A DNA stretch of 15,489 nucleotides from Candidatus Bipolaricaulota bacterium (GTDB lineage: Bacteria > Bipolaricaulota > Bipolaricaulia > Bipolaricaulales > Bipolaricaulaceae): the NCBI GenBank assembly GCA_021159405.1, contig JAGGRX010000093.1, positions 1-15,489 of the forward strand, written 5' to 3'. The notes under the pieces were generated by a model. It was given only the letters and a program-made list of their open reading frames with translations, was not told where the DNA came from and searched no databases. Position numbers and translations under genes: made by a program. Every line of letters starts with the position of its first letter. The stretch's first letter is position 1. This document shows, one piece after another, positions 1-9,440 of the stretch.

Positions 1-271
1 GTGCGTCCACTGCCTTCCGGTTGGCTTTGGCGATACGCTGGGCGGCCGCCACCACCACGCTGGCCTTCGCCTCGACCGCGGCGCGGGAAAGCTCACTGGC
101 ATGCCCGGGCCGTTCGGTGCGGAGAAGTTCGTACTTGAGCCCTGAAGCATCCAGGGCCTTCCGGATCTCCGGCTCACGCCCTCCCGCCCTGCCACGGTCG
201 GCAGCAGGGTTCAAGATCACGACCACTTTGCCCTCGTTCATCGGCCTGGATTCTCGTCTATCCTTGCCCAT
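1..271 (-). CDS. Diacylglycerol-kinase-family (DAGK catalytic domain) protein, N-terminal fragment
   Basis: Enzymes of this family phosphorylate diacylglycerol, sphingoid bases or related lipids at the membrane using ATP. The gene starts at ATG 271, with GAGGAG at 279-284 placed 7 nt before it, and runs off the left edge after about 90 codons. What is visible fits the family's N-terminus: a beta strand ending in ILNPAADRG (residues 19-27, the usual NPxAGxG turn) and TERPGHASELSRAA (52-65), like the conserved T.x.GHA.ELAR.A helix. After SVVVAA the nucleotide-binding GGDGT motif is expected, but the sequence reads AQRIAKANRK. So the gene is either divergent, damaged, or joined to foreign sequence at the NotI site at 42-49. 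It lies downstream of tRNA-Pro and overlaps the end of the PC4-like ORF by 34 nt. The family call is fairly sure; activity is doubtful. Confidence 0.6.
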   Translation of the reverse strand, partial: MGKDRRESRPMNEGKVVVILNPAADRGRAGGREPEIRKALDASGLKYELLRTERPGHASELSRAAVEAKASVVVAAAQRIAKANRKAVDA

Positions 272-402
272 AGATAAGCTCCTCGGCGCGCGAATGTCTT
301 GAGCTCCCAGGGGATGGCGATGCCTCGTTTTGTCGGCAGCCACTCGCCGGGCTCGGCAAGGAAGAAATTGCGGATGACGATCTTTTGGTCTGGGCCCTGC
401 TC
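238..402 (-). pseudogene. PC4/p15-like ORF, start unresolved (possible remnant)
   Basis: An open frame directly after the tRNA reads KIVIRNFFLAEPGEW and then LPTKRGIAIPWEL, ending at TGA 238-240. This resembles the C-terminal half of PC4-family transcriptional coactivators and their small bacterial relatives, which bind single-stranded nucleic acid (pattern IRxF/Yxxx.GEWxPTKxGI). The earlier beta strands of the domain are missing, and no ATG, GTG or TTG lies between the tRNA 3' end and this motif in frame. The only nearby ATG (404-402, its A being the last base of the tRNA CCA) is in another frame; one extra A in the AAAA run near 382-386 would join it to this ORF. The end overlaps the DAGK start at 271. 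It could be a real gene with a one-base sequence error, a remnant, or chance. The family call rests on the motif alone. Confidence 0.4.
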
Positions 403-403
403 A

Positions 404-480
404 TGGTCGGGGCGACTGGATTTGAACCAGCGACCTCCTGCTCCCAAAGCAGGCGCGCTTCCAGGCTGCGCTACGCCCCG
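404..480 (-). tRNA. tRNA-Pro (anticodon TGG)
   Basis: A full 77-nt cloverleaf with encoded CCA. The acceptor stem is CGGGGCG/CGCCCCG, the D stem GCGC/GCGC, the anticodon stem CCTGC/GCAGG with loop TTTGGGA, and the T stem GCTGG/CCAGT with loop TTCAAAT, followed by discriminator A and CCA at 406-404. The anticodon TGG lies at 446-444 and reads CCN proline codons, chiefly CCA and CCG. There is no intron and no mismatch in the acceptor stem. The gene has its own promoter at 489-518 and lies between ppdK and the PC4-like ORF, all on the minus strand. Confidence 0.97.
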
Positions 481-488
481 CCGAAGCG

Positions 489-518
489 ATCTTAGCGGAG
501 CCCGTTCCCGCAAGTCAA
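489..518 (-). promoter_or_regulatory. sigma70-type promoter of tRNA-Pro
   Basis: On the minus strand, TTGACT (518-513) and TAAGAT (494-489) are separated by 18 nt. The -35 matches 5 of 6 consensus bases and the -10 matches 4 of 6, including the key TA...T. The predicted +1 falls near 482, only about 2 nt before the mature tRNA 5' end at 480, so there would be almost no 5' leader for RNase P to remove. Confidence 0.65.
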
Positions 519-544
519 GGAACATCTGCTAGGAAGGTGCACAG

Positions 545-568
545 GGGGGAGGGCAGCTGCCCTCCCCC
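545..568 (-). terminator. Perfect 24-nt palindrome after ppdK (3'-end hairpin)
   Basis: Two 12-nt arms centred on CAGCTG form a perfect, strongly GC-rich inverted repeat 12 nt after the ppdK stop codon. No U-tract follows on the minus strand, so it is not a textbook intrinsic terminator. It more likely protects the operon's 3' end or assists factor-dependent termination before the tRNA promoter. Confidence 0.5.
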
Positions 569-580
569 TAGCGCTCAGCG

Positions 581-3301
<2,721 letters not shown>

Positions 3302-3303
3302 CG

Positions 3304-4212
3304 TCACCTCCTAATCAGGGCCCGAGCAAAAGCTCGGGCGCAGAACGGTTCTAGGTCGTCAAGACCCTTTCCGAAGCCCACCCACAGGATGGGGATCCTG
3401 AGGGCCTGCCAGATGGGGATCACCGCGCCTCCCTTGGCCGTGCCGTCCAGCTTGGCGACGGCGAGGCCCGTGACCCCTATCGCCTCGTTGAACAGCTTCG
3501 CCTGGGAGATCGCATTTTGCCCCACCGTGGCATCGATCACCAGGACCCGCTCATCAGGGGCTCGGCCATACACCTTCTCCACCACCCGGCGCACCTTGCC
3601 TAGCTCCTCCATCAGGGGGCGCTTGGTCTGAAGCCGCCCGGCCGTGTCAACCAAGACACAATCATACCCTTTGCTCTTCGCGTGCGCGAGGGCATCGTGC
3701 ACGACCGCTCCGGGATCGGCCCCGGCCCGGTGCGCTATCACCTCTGCTCCCGCCTCTTCCCCCAGCTCGGCAAGTTGTTCGATGGCCGCGGCTCGGAACG
3801 TGTCGGCAGCGGCGAGAAGAACGCTGCGGCCCTCCTTCTTGAGGAGCCGGGCCACCTTGGCCACGGTGGTGGTCTTCCCGGAGCCGTTCACCCCCACGAA
3901 CAGGATCACCCCGGGACGATGGGGAGGCGGGGACCAGCTCACCTCTGCGCCGGCCAAAAGCTCGGCTATGATGTCCTCCAGCGCCCTTTCCAGCTCCTCC
4001 CGCTCAAGATGCCCCTTGTCCAGCCGTTCTTTCAGGCCGGCGACGATCTCCGCGGCGGCGTCAACCCCCACATCGGCCGAGATGAGGATCTCCTCAAGCT
4101 CATCCAGTACCTCGGGGGTACTTGTCCTGGCGCTGAGGGTGGACTGAAGAGGCCCAAGCAGGCTCTCCCTGGTCCGGGCAAGGCCGCGGCTGAGACGCTG
4201 CCAAAGTGCCAT
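3304..4212 (-). CDS. ftsY: Signal recognition particle receptor FtsY
   Basis: FtsY is the SRP receptor GTPase. It docks ribosome-nascent-chain-SRP complexes at the membrane and hands them to the translocon. At 302 aa it has only the N and G domains, as is common outside proteobacteria; the long acidic A domain of E. coli FtsY is absent. The helical N domain covers about 1-90. The G domain has the P-loop GVNGSGKTT (107-115), DTFRAAA (137-143), DTAGR (189-193) and the G4 region AKLDGTAKGG (253-262, usually TKLDGTAKGG). The C-terminus GKGLDDLEPF is typical of FtsY rather than Ffh, and there is no M domain. ATG 4212 directly follows the argS stop (TAGATG) and has GAGGAG 6 nt upstream, inside the final argS codons, so translation is probably coupled. 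Confidence 0.95.
   Translation of the reverse strand: MALWQRLSRGLARTRESLLGPLQSTLSARTSTPEVLDELEEILISADVGVDAAAEIVAGLKERLDKGHLEREELERALEDIIAELLAGAEVSWSPPPHRPGVILFVGVNGSGKTTTVAKVARLLKKEGRSVLLAAADTFRAAAIEQLAELGEEAGAEVIAHRAGADPGAVVHDALAHAKSKGYDCVLVDTAGRLQTKRPLMEELGKVRRVVEKVYGRAPDERVLVIDATVGQNAISQAKLFNEAIGVTGLAVAKLDGTAKGGAVIPIWQALRIPILWVGFGKGLDDLEPFCARAFARALIRR
3307..3312 (-). promoter_or_regulatory. Shine-Dalgarno site fixing the ppdK start
   Basis: AGGAGG sits within the last codons of ftsY, 5 nt before ATG 3301. It rules out the alternative GTG at 3307, which shares bases with the SD itself. Confidence 0.8.
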
Positions 4213-5859
4213 CTACATCTCCTCGGGGGCGGACACCCCCAGGATCGACAGGCCCCGCCGGAGCACAAGCCTTACCCCGGCAAGGAGCGCCAGCCGCGCC
4301 GGGGTAGCCCTGCCTTGACCCAGCACCCTCACCCGCGCGTAGTAGGGGTGGAAGAGCGCCGCCACGCCCTCCAGGTACTCACAAAGGAGATGGGGGGCGA
4401 ACCCAGCGGCCTGAACTAGGACATCGGGAAACCTGTCCAGCTCCTTTATCAGGGCGAGCTCCGCCGGATCGGTGAGTGGAGAAAGGTCCAGTTCGGTGGG
4501 GTGAGAAAAGGCGGGGGGGAGTTCGCCGGTTTTTTCGGCTTCGCGGAAGATGGAGGCGATGCGGGTATGGGCGTACTGCACGTAGTAAACCGGGTTGTCC
4601 ATGCTGGTCTTTTTGGCAAGCTCGTAGTCGAACGCAAGGTGAGACTCTGGTCTCCTCATCACCATGAAGTAGCGGACCACATCCCGTCCCAGTTCCCGGA
4701 TGAGGTCACCCAGGCGGATGAAGTGGCCGGCCCGGGTGGACATCCTCTCCACCCCCTCCCCCCCTTTGAGGGTGACGAACTGGTGTACGCAGTAATCGAG
4801 GAACTCCTCGGGAAGCCCGAGGATGCGCAAGGCGAGCTTGACCTGCTTTTGTTCCTCGGCATGGTCAGCCCCTTGCACGTCGATGACCCTGTCGAATCCC
4901 CGCCTGTATTTGTCCACGTGGTAGGCGATGTCCACCATGAGATATGTGGGGGTCCCGTCCGAACGAACCAGGACCGGATCGCGAGCTAGACCGTACTGGG
5001 TCGACCGCATCCACAGGGCGCCGTCCTTCTCGTACACCGCCCCACGCCGCCGGAGCTCTTCCAGGGTTTCCTTGACCAGCCCCCGCCGGTGCAGGTCCCC
5101 TTCCCTGGTCCATACGTCAAACCGGACCCCGATCGCCTCCAGGTCCTCCTTTATCATGCGCATCATGCGGTCGACTGCCTGTTTCCGAAAAACCGTTTGT
5201 GCCTCCGCGTCCCACTCAGGATAACGGTCCCCCCAGCTTCGGGCGAGTTCCTCCCCTATTGGGATGAGATAATCCCCTTGATAGCCCCCTTCCGGAAGGG
5301 GCTGGTCCTCCCCCAGAGCTTGCCGATAACGGGCCCACAGGGACTGGGCCAAAAGGTCGATCTGGCGTCCTTCATCGTTCAGGTAGTACTCCCGGGTCAC
5401 CTCCCAGCCGAGCTGGGAGAAAAGCTCGGCCAGGACATCGCCCAAGGCTGCTTGGCGGCCGTGCCCCACGGTCAAGGGGCCGGTGGGATTTGAGGAGACG
5501 AACTCCACTTGAAGCCTTTTTCCCTTGCCCAGGGCCTGGCGGCCGTAGGCATCCCCTTGTTTGAGGATCGTGCGCAGGGTTTCCCAGACCACCTCGGGGC
5601 GGAAGCGGAGGTTGACGAAACCACGCTCTGCCCGGACCTGTTCAAAATCGGGATGCTCGGATAGTTTTGCCGCCAGCGTTCGGGCGATCTCCTCGGGGGA
5701 TTTCCTCATAGGTTTGGCCAAAAGATAACTGATCCGGGTGGTAAGGTCACCGAACTCCGGACGTGGCGGACGTTCAATGGGAATCTGCTCAGGGCTAGGC
5801 ACCCTCAGGGCGGAAAGTACGCCTGTGAGGGCGGCCCTGGCGCGGGCCTCAAGATACAT
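4213..5859 (-). CDS. argS: Arginyl-tRNA synthetase
   Basis: This class I synthetase charges tRNA-Arg. Its length of 548 aa is normal. The N-terminal Add-1 tRNA-binding domain includes RPEFGDLTTRISYLLAK (33-49). The catalytic core has SNPTGPLTVGHGR (123-135), the HIGH-equivalent; here the first His of the common HVGH is Thr130, while Gly132 and His133 remain. The KMSKS-equivalent is RMSTR (372-376), within the usual KMSTRAG context, followed by a DALR-type anticodon-binding domain ending in LGVSAPEEM. The start abuts the spoVS stop (TAAATG) with no clear SD, so translation probably relies on coupling from spoVS. The gene also abuts ftsY. The family assignment is secure; the Thr for His change appears to be a natural variant rather than a defect, since the surroundings are intact. 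Confidence 0.96.
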   Translation of the reverse strand: MYLEARARAALTGVLSALRVPSPEQIPIERPPRPEFGDLTTRISYLLAKPMRKSPEEIARTLAAKLSEHPDFEQVRAERGFVNLRFRPEVVWETLRTILKQGDAYGRQALGKGKRLQVEFVSSNPTGPLTVGHGRQAALGDVLAELFSQLGWEVTREYYLNDEGRQIDLLAQSLWARYRQALGEDQPLPEGGYQGDYLIPIGEELARSWGDRYPEWDAEAQTVFRKQAVDRMMRMIKEDLEAIGVRFDVWTREGDLHRRGLVKETLEELRRRGAVYEKDGALWMRSTQYGLARDPVLVRSDGTPTYLMVDIAYHVDKYRRGFDRVIDVQGADHAEEQKQVKLALRILGLPEEFLDYCVHQFVTLKGGEGVERMSTRAGHFIRLGDLIRELGRDVVRYFMVMRRPESHLAFDYELAKKTSMDNPVYYVQYAHTRIASIFREAEKTGELPPAFSHPTELDLSPLTDPAELALIKELDRFPDVLVQAAGFAPHLLCEYLEGVAALFHPYYARVRVLGQGRATPARLALLAGVRLVLRRGLSILGVSAPEEM

Positions 5860-6120
5860 TTATTTTTCGATCACAAAGCGGAGACCGGTCTTGACCTCGC
5901 CCCCGATTTCCACGTCGATGAACCCGGGCACGACCTTGATCTCAGCCTCTCCCTCGCGCTCCACGAGCCTCCTGGCGATGGCGATGGCCTTCACGGCTTG
6001 GTTCACGGCCCCTGCCCCGATCGCGTGTGCCTCCACAACCCCATCGTTTTCCAGGGCACCGGCGATGGCTCCAGCCACCGCATTGGGATTGGAACTGGAC
6101 GCGACTTTGAGGATCTCCAT
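5860..6120 (-). CDS. spoVS: SpoVS-family (Alba-like fold) protein
   Basis: In Bacillus SpoVS affects sporulation and septation. Its known structure has an Alba-like fold, which suggests nucleic-acid binding. The family also occurs in many non-sporulating bacteria. The 86-aa product matches the family's usual length: MEILKVASSSNPNAVAGAIA at the start, then the conserved AIGAGAVNQAVKAIAIAR, and a C-terminal strand block ending in GLRFVIEK. The start at ATG 6120 is set by AAGGAGG (6127-6133), 6 nt upstream. A longer frame reaches 6237, but its extra residues are not family-like and would span the promoter. It is the first gene of the operon with argS, ftsY and ppdK. A role in binding or regulating RNA or DNA here is inference. 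Confidence 0.92.
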   Translation of the reverse strand: MEILKVASSSNPNAVAGAIAGALENDGVVEAHAIGAGAVNQAVKAIAIARRLVEREGEAEIKVVPGFIDVEIGGEVKTGLRFVIEK

Positions 6121-6137
6121 CAGCGGCCTCCTTTTCG

Positions 6138-6150
6138 GCCCTTCAAGGGC
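6138..6150 (-). other. Small hairpin in the spoVS 5' leader
   Basis: The 13-nt sequence can fold as GCCCT/AGGGC around a 3-nt loop. It lies in the roughly 45-nt leader between the predicted start of transcription and the SD. It might tune access to the SD, but it is short and the role is a guess. Confidence 0.3.
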
Positions 6151-6171
6151 ATTTTTTGCGTCGACAGAACA

Positions 6172-6201
6172 ATTATATCGCCTTTTGAGCGAGAGCGTCA
6201 A
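6172..6201 (-). promoter_or_regulatory. Promoter of the spoVS-argS-ftsY-ppdK operon
   Basis: On the minus strand, TTGACG (6201-6196) and a perfect TATAAT (6177-6172) are separated by 18 nt. The predicted +1 is near 6165, giving a leader of about 45 nt with a small hairpin and the SD AAGGAGG. This is the best housekeeping promoter in the window and the only clear one before the four-gene operon. Confidence 0.8.
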
Positions 6202-6212
6202 ATGTATGTGCT

Positions 6213-6259
6213 GAGCTTGTGACATGAAATGAGACACCCCAGATGGTCACTTCAAGCTC
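6213..6259 (-). terminator. Inverted repeat across the end of the GNAT/beta-sandwich gene
   Basis: GAGCTTGTGAC (6213-6223) pairs with the arm at 6246-6259 as an 11-bp stem with a 3-nt bulge (6251-6253) and a 22-nt loop. One arm contains the stop codon of the large gene (6252-6254); the other lies just upstream of the spoVS -35 box. It could end the upstream transcript or act as an operator. No U-run follows, so the terminator call is weak. Confidence 0.35.
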
Positions 6260-9200
6260 GGGATATATGCGAAAGGGCGAGCCACGGTTCGAAGGGCTCC
6301 CCTGGTTGCAAGGCCACCCACCAGCCCCAGATGAGGGCCTCTTCCCCAGGGTCCAAACGGAAGTCCCGGGCTATCCCCAAATGCCTCCCCTCCTCCCCGG
6401 CATCCCAGATTGCCGCTACAGCTTGGGGAGGCACCACCAAAAGGATCCCCGCCCCACCGGGCGCCCGCACCAATGACCACCCCCGGGCCTCATACCCAGC
6501 ATGGTAGGGGGATCGGATCCGGACACGCCCGGGAGAGTAAAGCACGGTATCCCGGAGCTCGCCTTCCGGTCTGAGGAATCCCAGGAATCCGCCGGAAAGT
6601 CGCCGCGGGCGGCCAGAATTCTTGACCCGCAGCAGGGAAAGGAGGATCCCCTCCCCGGGGGAAGCATAAATGACCTCTAAGGAAAGCCCCCTCAAGTCCC
6701 TGCTTCTGGGCTCACAGAGGAGACGGACCCCGGAGAGAGGGATTTCGCTGAACTCCCCGGCCCATCGCTCACCACGGAATTCCTCCCGATGGAGCCTCCC
6801 CGGCCAGTTCCACTCGTCCAAGGACAGCTCATAGAGGATCGGGTAGATCCCGCCGAACCAGGGCGAAAGCCAGGTGAATGCGCGAGGCCGCGGGAAGCCC
6901 ACGAGCAACCACTCCTCCCCTTTCTCCCTCCAGGAGATCAAGCTCCCCGCGAAGCTCGGGGCCACCTGGAACCGGGTCTTCCCCGCGCCGATCGTAAAGA
7001 CCCTCCGGCCCTCCCGCTCCCCCTCCGCAACCTCGGGCTTCCCTTGAGGGAGGGCAATAACCCACCAGGGGAAGCGGCGTTCCTCGCCCATCCCTCGGAG
7101 GACCAGCTTCCCCATGCCCGCCCGGATCGCCCCCGTTTTCGTCCAGCGGACACCAAGTTCCACAGGCTTCCCCCGCTTCACCTCGGAAAGCGGGAATTCC
7201 GCTTGGGCCAGGGAAATCCCCTCCGGAGGGGTCAGGGAGAGCATCCCGGAGAAAGGCTGTCCCCGGGCAGTCCTCACCCGGAACCCTAGCTGCCCCCTCT
7301 CGCCGATCAAGACCGTCCGCGACGGCTCCACCCATACGAACGGGCGCGGCTCCTCAGGGACGGCCGTAACCCCCCTCTCTTCGGCCCAGAGCCCCCTCAC
7401 CGTGGTGAAGTCGCCGGGACCGATATAGAGGAGGTAGCGGTGTAGGGCCACGGCCCTCCCCGGGGGGAGCTCTCGAAGCTCCGTCTTCCAAGACCATCCC
7501 CGGGTGCAGTCCCAGGTCACCTTCCCCTCAGGGATAAGCCCTACCGTCCAGCCCTTGGTTCCCAGGGAAAGCCAGTCCTCGGCCAACTCTTCGGGGAAAT
7601 CGCCCTTCCCTTCAGGGAAAGCCCCCAGGGGATTGGATATCAGCGCCTCGTGGGCCCGGAAGGAGACCTCCCAGGGCAGGTCCGGGAGGTCCCAGTGGAC
7701 CACCCGCAGCTGTACCGGTAGGGGGGCCTCCCGGTGCGAGGAGGCGGAGTAGGAAATGCGCATCAGGTTCCCGGGGGAGGAAAGGACCTCCTTTTTGAGC
7801 CTGACCCCGGGAAAGCGGCCGGAATCGGCCTCCATGGTGAGCCGGACCCCGGCCGGACTCCGCTCGAGCCTCAGTTCCCAACGGCGTTGACCAAGATCCG
7901 AAGGGAAGAAGGGCGGACCGAGTTCCTCCCCCTGCCGCAGTACAGGATGGGTTTCTCCATGGCGGAAGAGGACAAGCCTCCCGCCTCGGGCCCGGGCTTC
8001 GAGCCAGCCCCAGTCCCCGGCCATCAGGGCACGGTCCCCCAGGAGGCAGCCGATGGTCTGGCCTGGCCCACGGGAGAGGATGGGAAGCGGGGAGATCTCC
8101 CACGTCTCGCCGGATGAAAGCTCCACCCGGCCGCCCAGGACATGTGCCCCGGGCCGGGCCTCGAGGTCCACTTCCAGAACCTCGGTCTCCCCGGACGACA
8201 GGCGGAAATCCCAGGAATGCGGCTCCAAGCTCAACCCCTCACAGGGGGCCAAGGAGACCTTCCCCTCCAGGGTGCCCTCGTAGTGGCTCACGAGGGAAAG
8301 CCTCACGCGTCGAGGCGTGTCCGGGCACACGAAAAGAGGCGCTGGCCCGCAGGAGACCTCAAGTGGGGGCTTCCCCTCAACCCCACAGGCGAATTCCGCC
8401 CCATCCCCCTCGGACAAGAGGGCGAGTCTGACCGCGGGAAGGGGGCGGTGTGGCTCAGCTTGAAGATCCGGGGAAGCTGAGCCCCGACATTCGCCCTCCC
8501 CTTCCTCTCCAGGCTCCAGGGAGAGGAGCTTTCCACCGGAGATCTTTATCCCGGGATCGCCGTGGACTGAGAGCGCGACGAGGCGCGGCGCTCGGGCTCT
8601 GTTCACAAGGCGCCAGCGCAGCTTGAACGGGATGGCGGACCAGGGTTTTGCTGGCTCAAGCCAAATTTCGGCTGAAAAATCAGGGGCGAAAACCGCACAG
8701 GGTGCTTTGGCCGCCCGGTCGATCACCACCTCCAGCCGCCTTCCCTCCCGCTCGAACACATAGCGGAAGACCTCTCGTCCCCGCCACTCCTCCCGATCCT
8801 CTTCCAATGTGATCTCGCGCTTGAGGCATCCGTACCAGTGGACATCGCCCAGGAACTCCTTCGTCCACGGCAACCGGAGGATCTGGGGGAGGTAATTCTC
8901 CATCCGCACGTCCGTCCCCGGGATCCAGAAGAACCCGGTTTTCTTATAGAGGGGAATGGCTCGCTCGTTCCCAGACCAGGTGTCCAGGGTGACGTAGGGG
9001 GCCCCAAGGCCGATCGCCCCCTTCAAGGCCGAGATAAGCAGACGCCTCCCGATCCCCTTTCCGTGCCAGTCCGGATGTACGTTCAGGAAGCTCACATAGG
9101 CCGCCTGGGGATCGTCCCAGTCGCGGGTGAGGGTGCAGGTTCCCACGATCTTCCCCCCGGCTTCGGCCACGAGATCCAGGAGGTAGTCCTCTTCCCGGCT

Positions 9201-9338
9201 GTGCTCCAGCACACGTTCCGCGGTGTAGGCGATACCGCCGGTGAAGGTCCCGGGCCAGGCGGCGTCGGAGGCGTTCAGAAGCTCGGCGAGCCCCGCGGCG
9301 TCCTCCTCCCGAAACGGCCGAATCTCGATCCCGTCCAT
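6252..9338 (-). CDS. Large GNAT acetyltransferase-beta-sandwich fusion protein
   Basis: Function unknown. Residues 1-150 form a GNAT N-acetyltransferase domain: VHPDWHGKGIGRRLL (87-101) is the acetyl-CoA-binding motif A, and NERAIPLYKKTGFFWI (124-139) the following motif B. The remaining ~870 residues are beta-rich. Two Ig/CARDB-like segments lie at about 225-310 and 330-420, a larger beta module at 425-655, another Ig-like segment at 665-760, and a C-terminal module at 775-1010. The last contains WLSPWFGGIYP (823-833) and has the feel of galactose-mutarotase-like supersandwich domains; the 425-655 and 775-1010 modules share a related stretch. I see no signal peptide or membrane helix, so it is probably cytoplasmic. 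Start ATG 9338 has no SD, but TAGAAT (9353-9348) just upstream suggests a nearly leaderless mRNA. It follows lacI on the same strand. The GNAT call is firm; the rest is inference from composition and motifs. Confidence 0.8.
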   Translation of the reverse strand: MDGIEIRPFREEDAAGLAELLNASDAAWPGTFTGGIAYTAERVLEHSREEDYLLDLVAEAGGKIVGTCTLTRDWDDPQAAYVSFLNVHPDWHGKGIGRRLLISALKGAIGLGAPYVTLDTWSGNERAIPLYKKTGFFWIPGTDVRMENYLPQILRLPWTKEFLGDVHWYGCLKREITLEEDREEWRGREVFRYVFEREGRRLEVVIDRAAKAPCAVFAPDFSAEIWLEPAKPWSAIPFKLRWRLVNRARAPRLVALSVHGDPGIKISGGKLLSLEPGEEGEGECRGSASPDLQAEPHRPLPAVRLALLSEGDGAEFACGVEGKPPLEVSCGPAPLFVCPDTPRRVRLSLVSHYEGTLEGKVSLAPCEGLSLEPHSWDFRLSSGETEVLEVDLEARPGAHVLGGRVELSSGETWEISPLPILSRGPGQTIGCLLGDRALMAGDWGWLEARARGGRLVLFRHGETHPVLRQGEELGPPFFPSDLGQRRWELRLERSPAGVRLTMEADSGRFPGVRLKKEVLSSPGNLMRISYSASSHREAPLPVQLRVVHWDLPDLPWEVSFRAHEALISNPLGAFPEGKGDFPEELAEDWLSLGTKGWTVGLIPEGKVTWDCTRGWSWKTELRELPPGRAVALHRYLLYIGPGDFTTVRGLWAEERGVTAVPEEPRPFVWVEPSRTVLIGERGQLGFRVRTARGQPFSGMLSLTPPEGISLAQAEFPLSEVKRGKPVELGVRWTKTGAIRAGMGKLVLRGMGEERRFPWWVIALPQGKPEVAEGEREGRRVFTIGAGKTRFQVAPSFAGSLISWREKGEEWLLVGFPRPRAFTWLSPWFGGIYPILYELSLDEWNWPGRLHREEFRGERWAGEFSEIPLSGVRLLCEPRSRDLRGLSLEVIYASPGEGILLSLLRVKNSGRPRRLSGGFLGFLRPEGELRDTVLYSPGRVRIRSPYHAGYEARGWSLVRAPGGAGILLVVPPQAVAAIWDAGEEGRHLGIARDFRLDPGEEALIWGWWVALQPGEPFEPWLALSHISRA

Positions 9339-9347
9339 ACGGGCCGA

Positions 9348-9353
9348 ATTCTA
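9348..9353 (-). promoter_or_regulatory. Likely -10 box of the GNAT-fusion gene, near-leaderless start
   Basis: TAGAAT (5 of 6 matches) lies 9 nt before ATG 9338, placing +1 near 9341. I see no good -35 at 17 nt and no SD. The spacing repeats that seen before smpB. Confidence 0.45.
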
Positions 9354-9386
9354 ACCCGTCATTAGAAATCGGGGCCAGTGCTTCCT

Positions 9387-9407
9387 TAGCGCATCGTCCA
9401 CGCGCTA
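9387..9407. promoter_or_regulatory. Inverted repeat TAGCGC-N9-GCGCTA (possible operator)
   Basis: Perfect 6-bp arms about 35 nt upstream of the putative -10 of the GNAT-fusion gene, in the gap after lacI. It could be a binding site for a dimeric regulator. Its use by the adjacent LacI protein is untested, and the wide spacer is unlike typical LacI operators. Confidence 0.3.
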
Positions 9408-9440
9408 GCTCTTCCAGAAGGGAGAGTGAGACACATCCTG

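Noticed and set aside
238..525. A 95-codon frame reading straight through the tRNA (RRGVAQPGSAPALGAGG...)
   Set aside because: The middle is the translated tRNA-Pro, a well-known false protein. Only the part after the tRNA, with the PC4-like block, is kept.
3302..3307. GTG 3307 as the ppdK start, overlapping the ftsY stop
   Set aside because: It shares bases with the SD AGGAGG; ATG 3301 is correctly spaced.
6138..6158. Hairpin plus T-run on the plus strand resembling an intrinsic terminator
   Set aside because: No plus-strand gene reads into it; it lies in the spoVS leader on the minus strand.
6121..6237. N-terminal extension of SpoVS to 125 residues
   Set aside because: It would cover the promoter and SD, and the added residues are not family-like.
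6829..7335. 168-codon minus-strand frame inside the large GNAT-fusion gene
   Set aside because: Shifted shadow of the main frame, Gly/Asp/Arg-rich with no motif; the main frame is continuous for 1028 codons.
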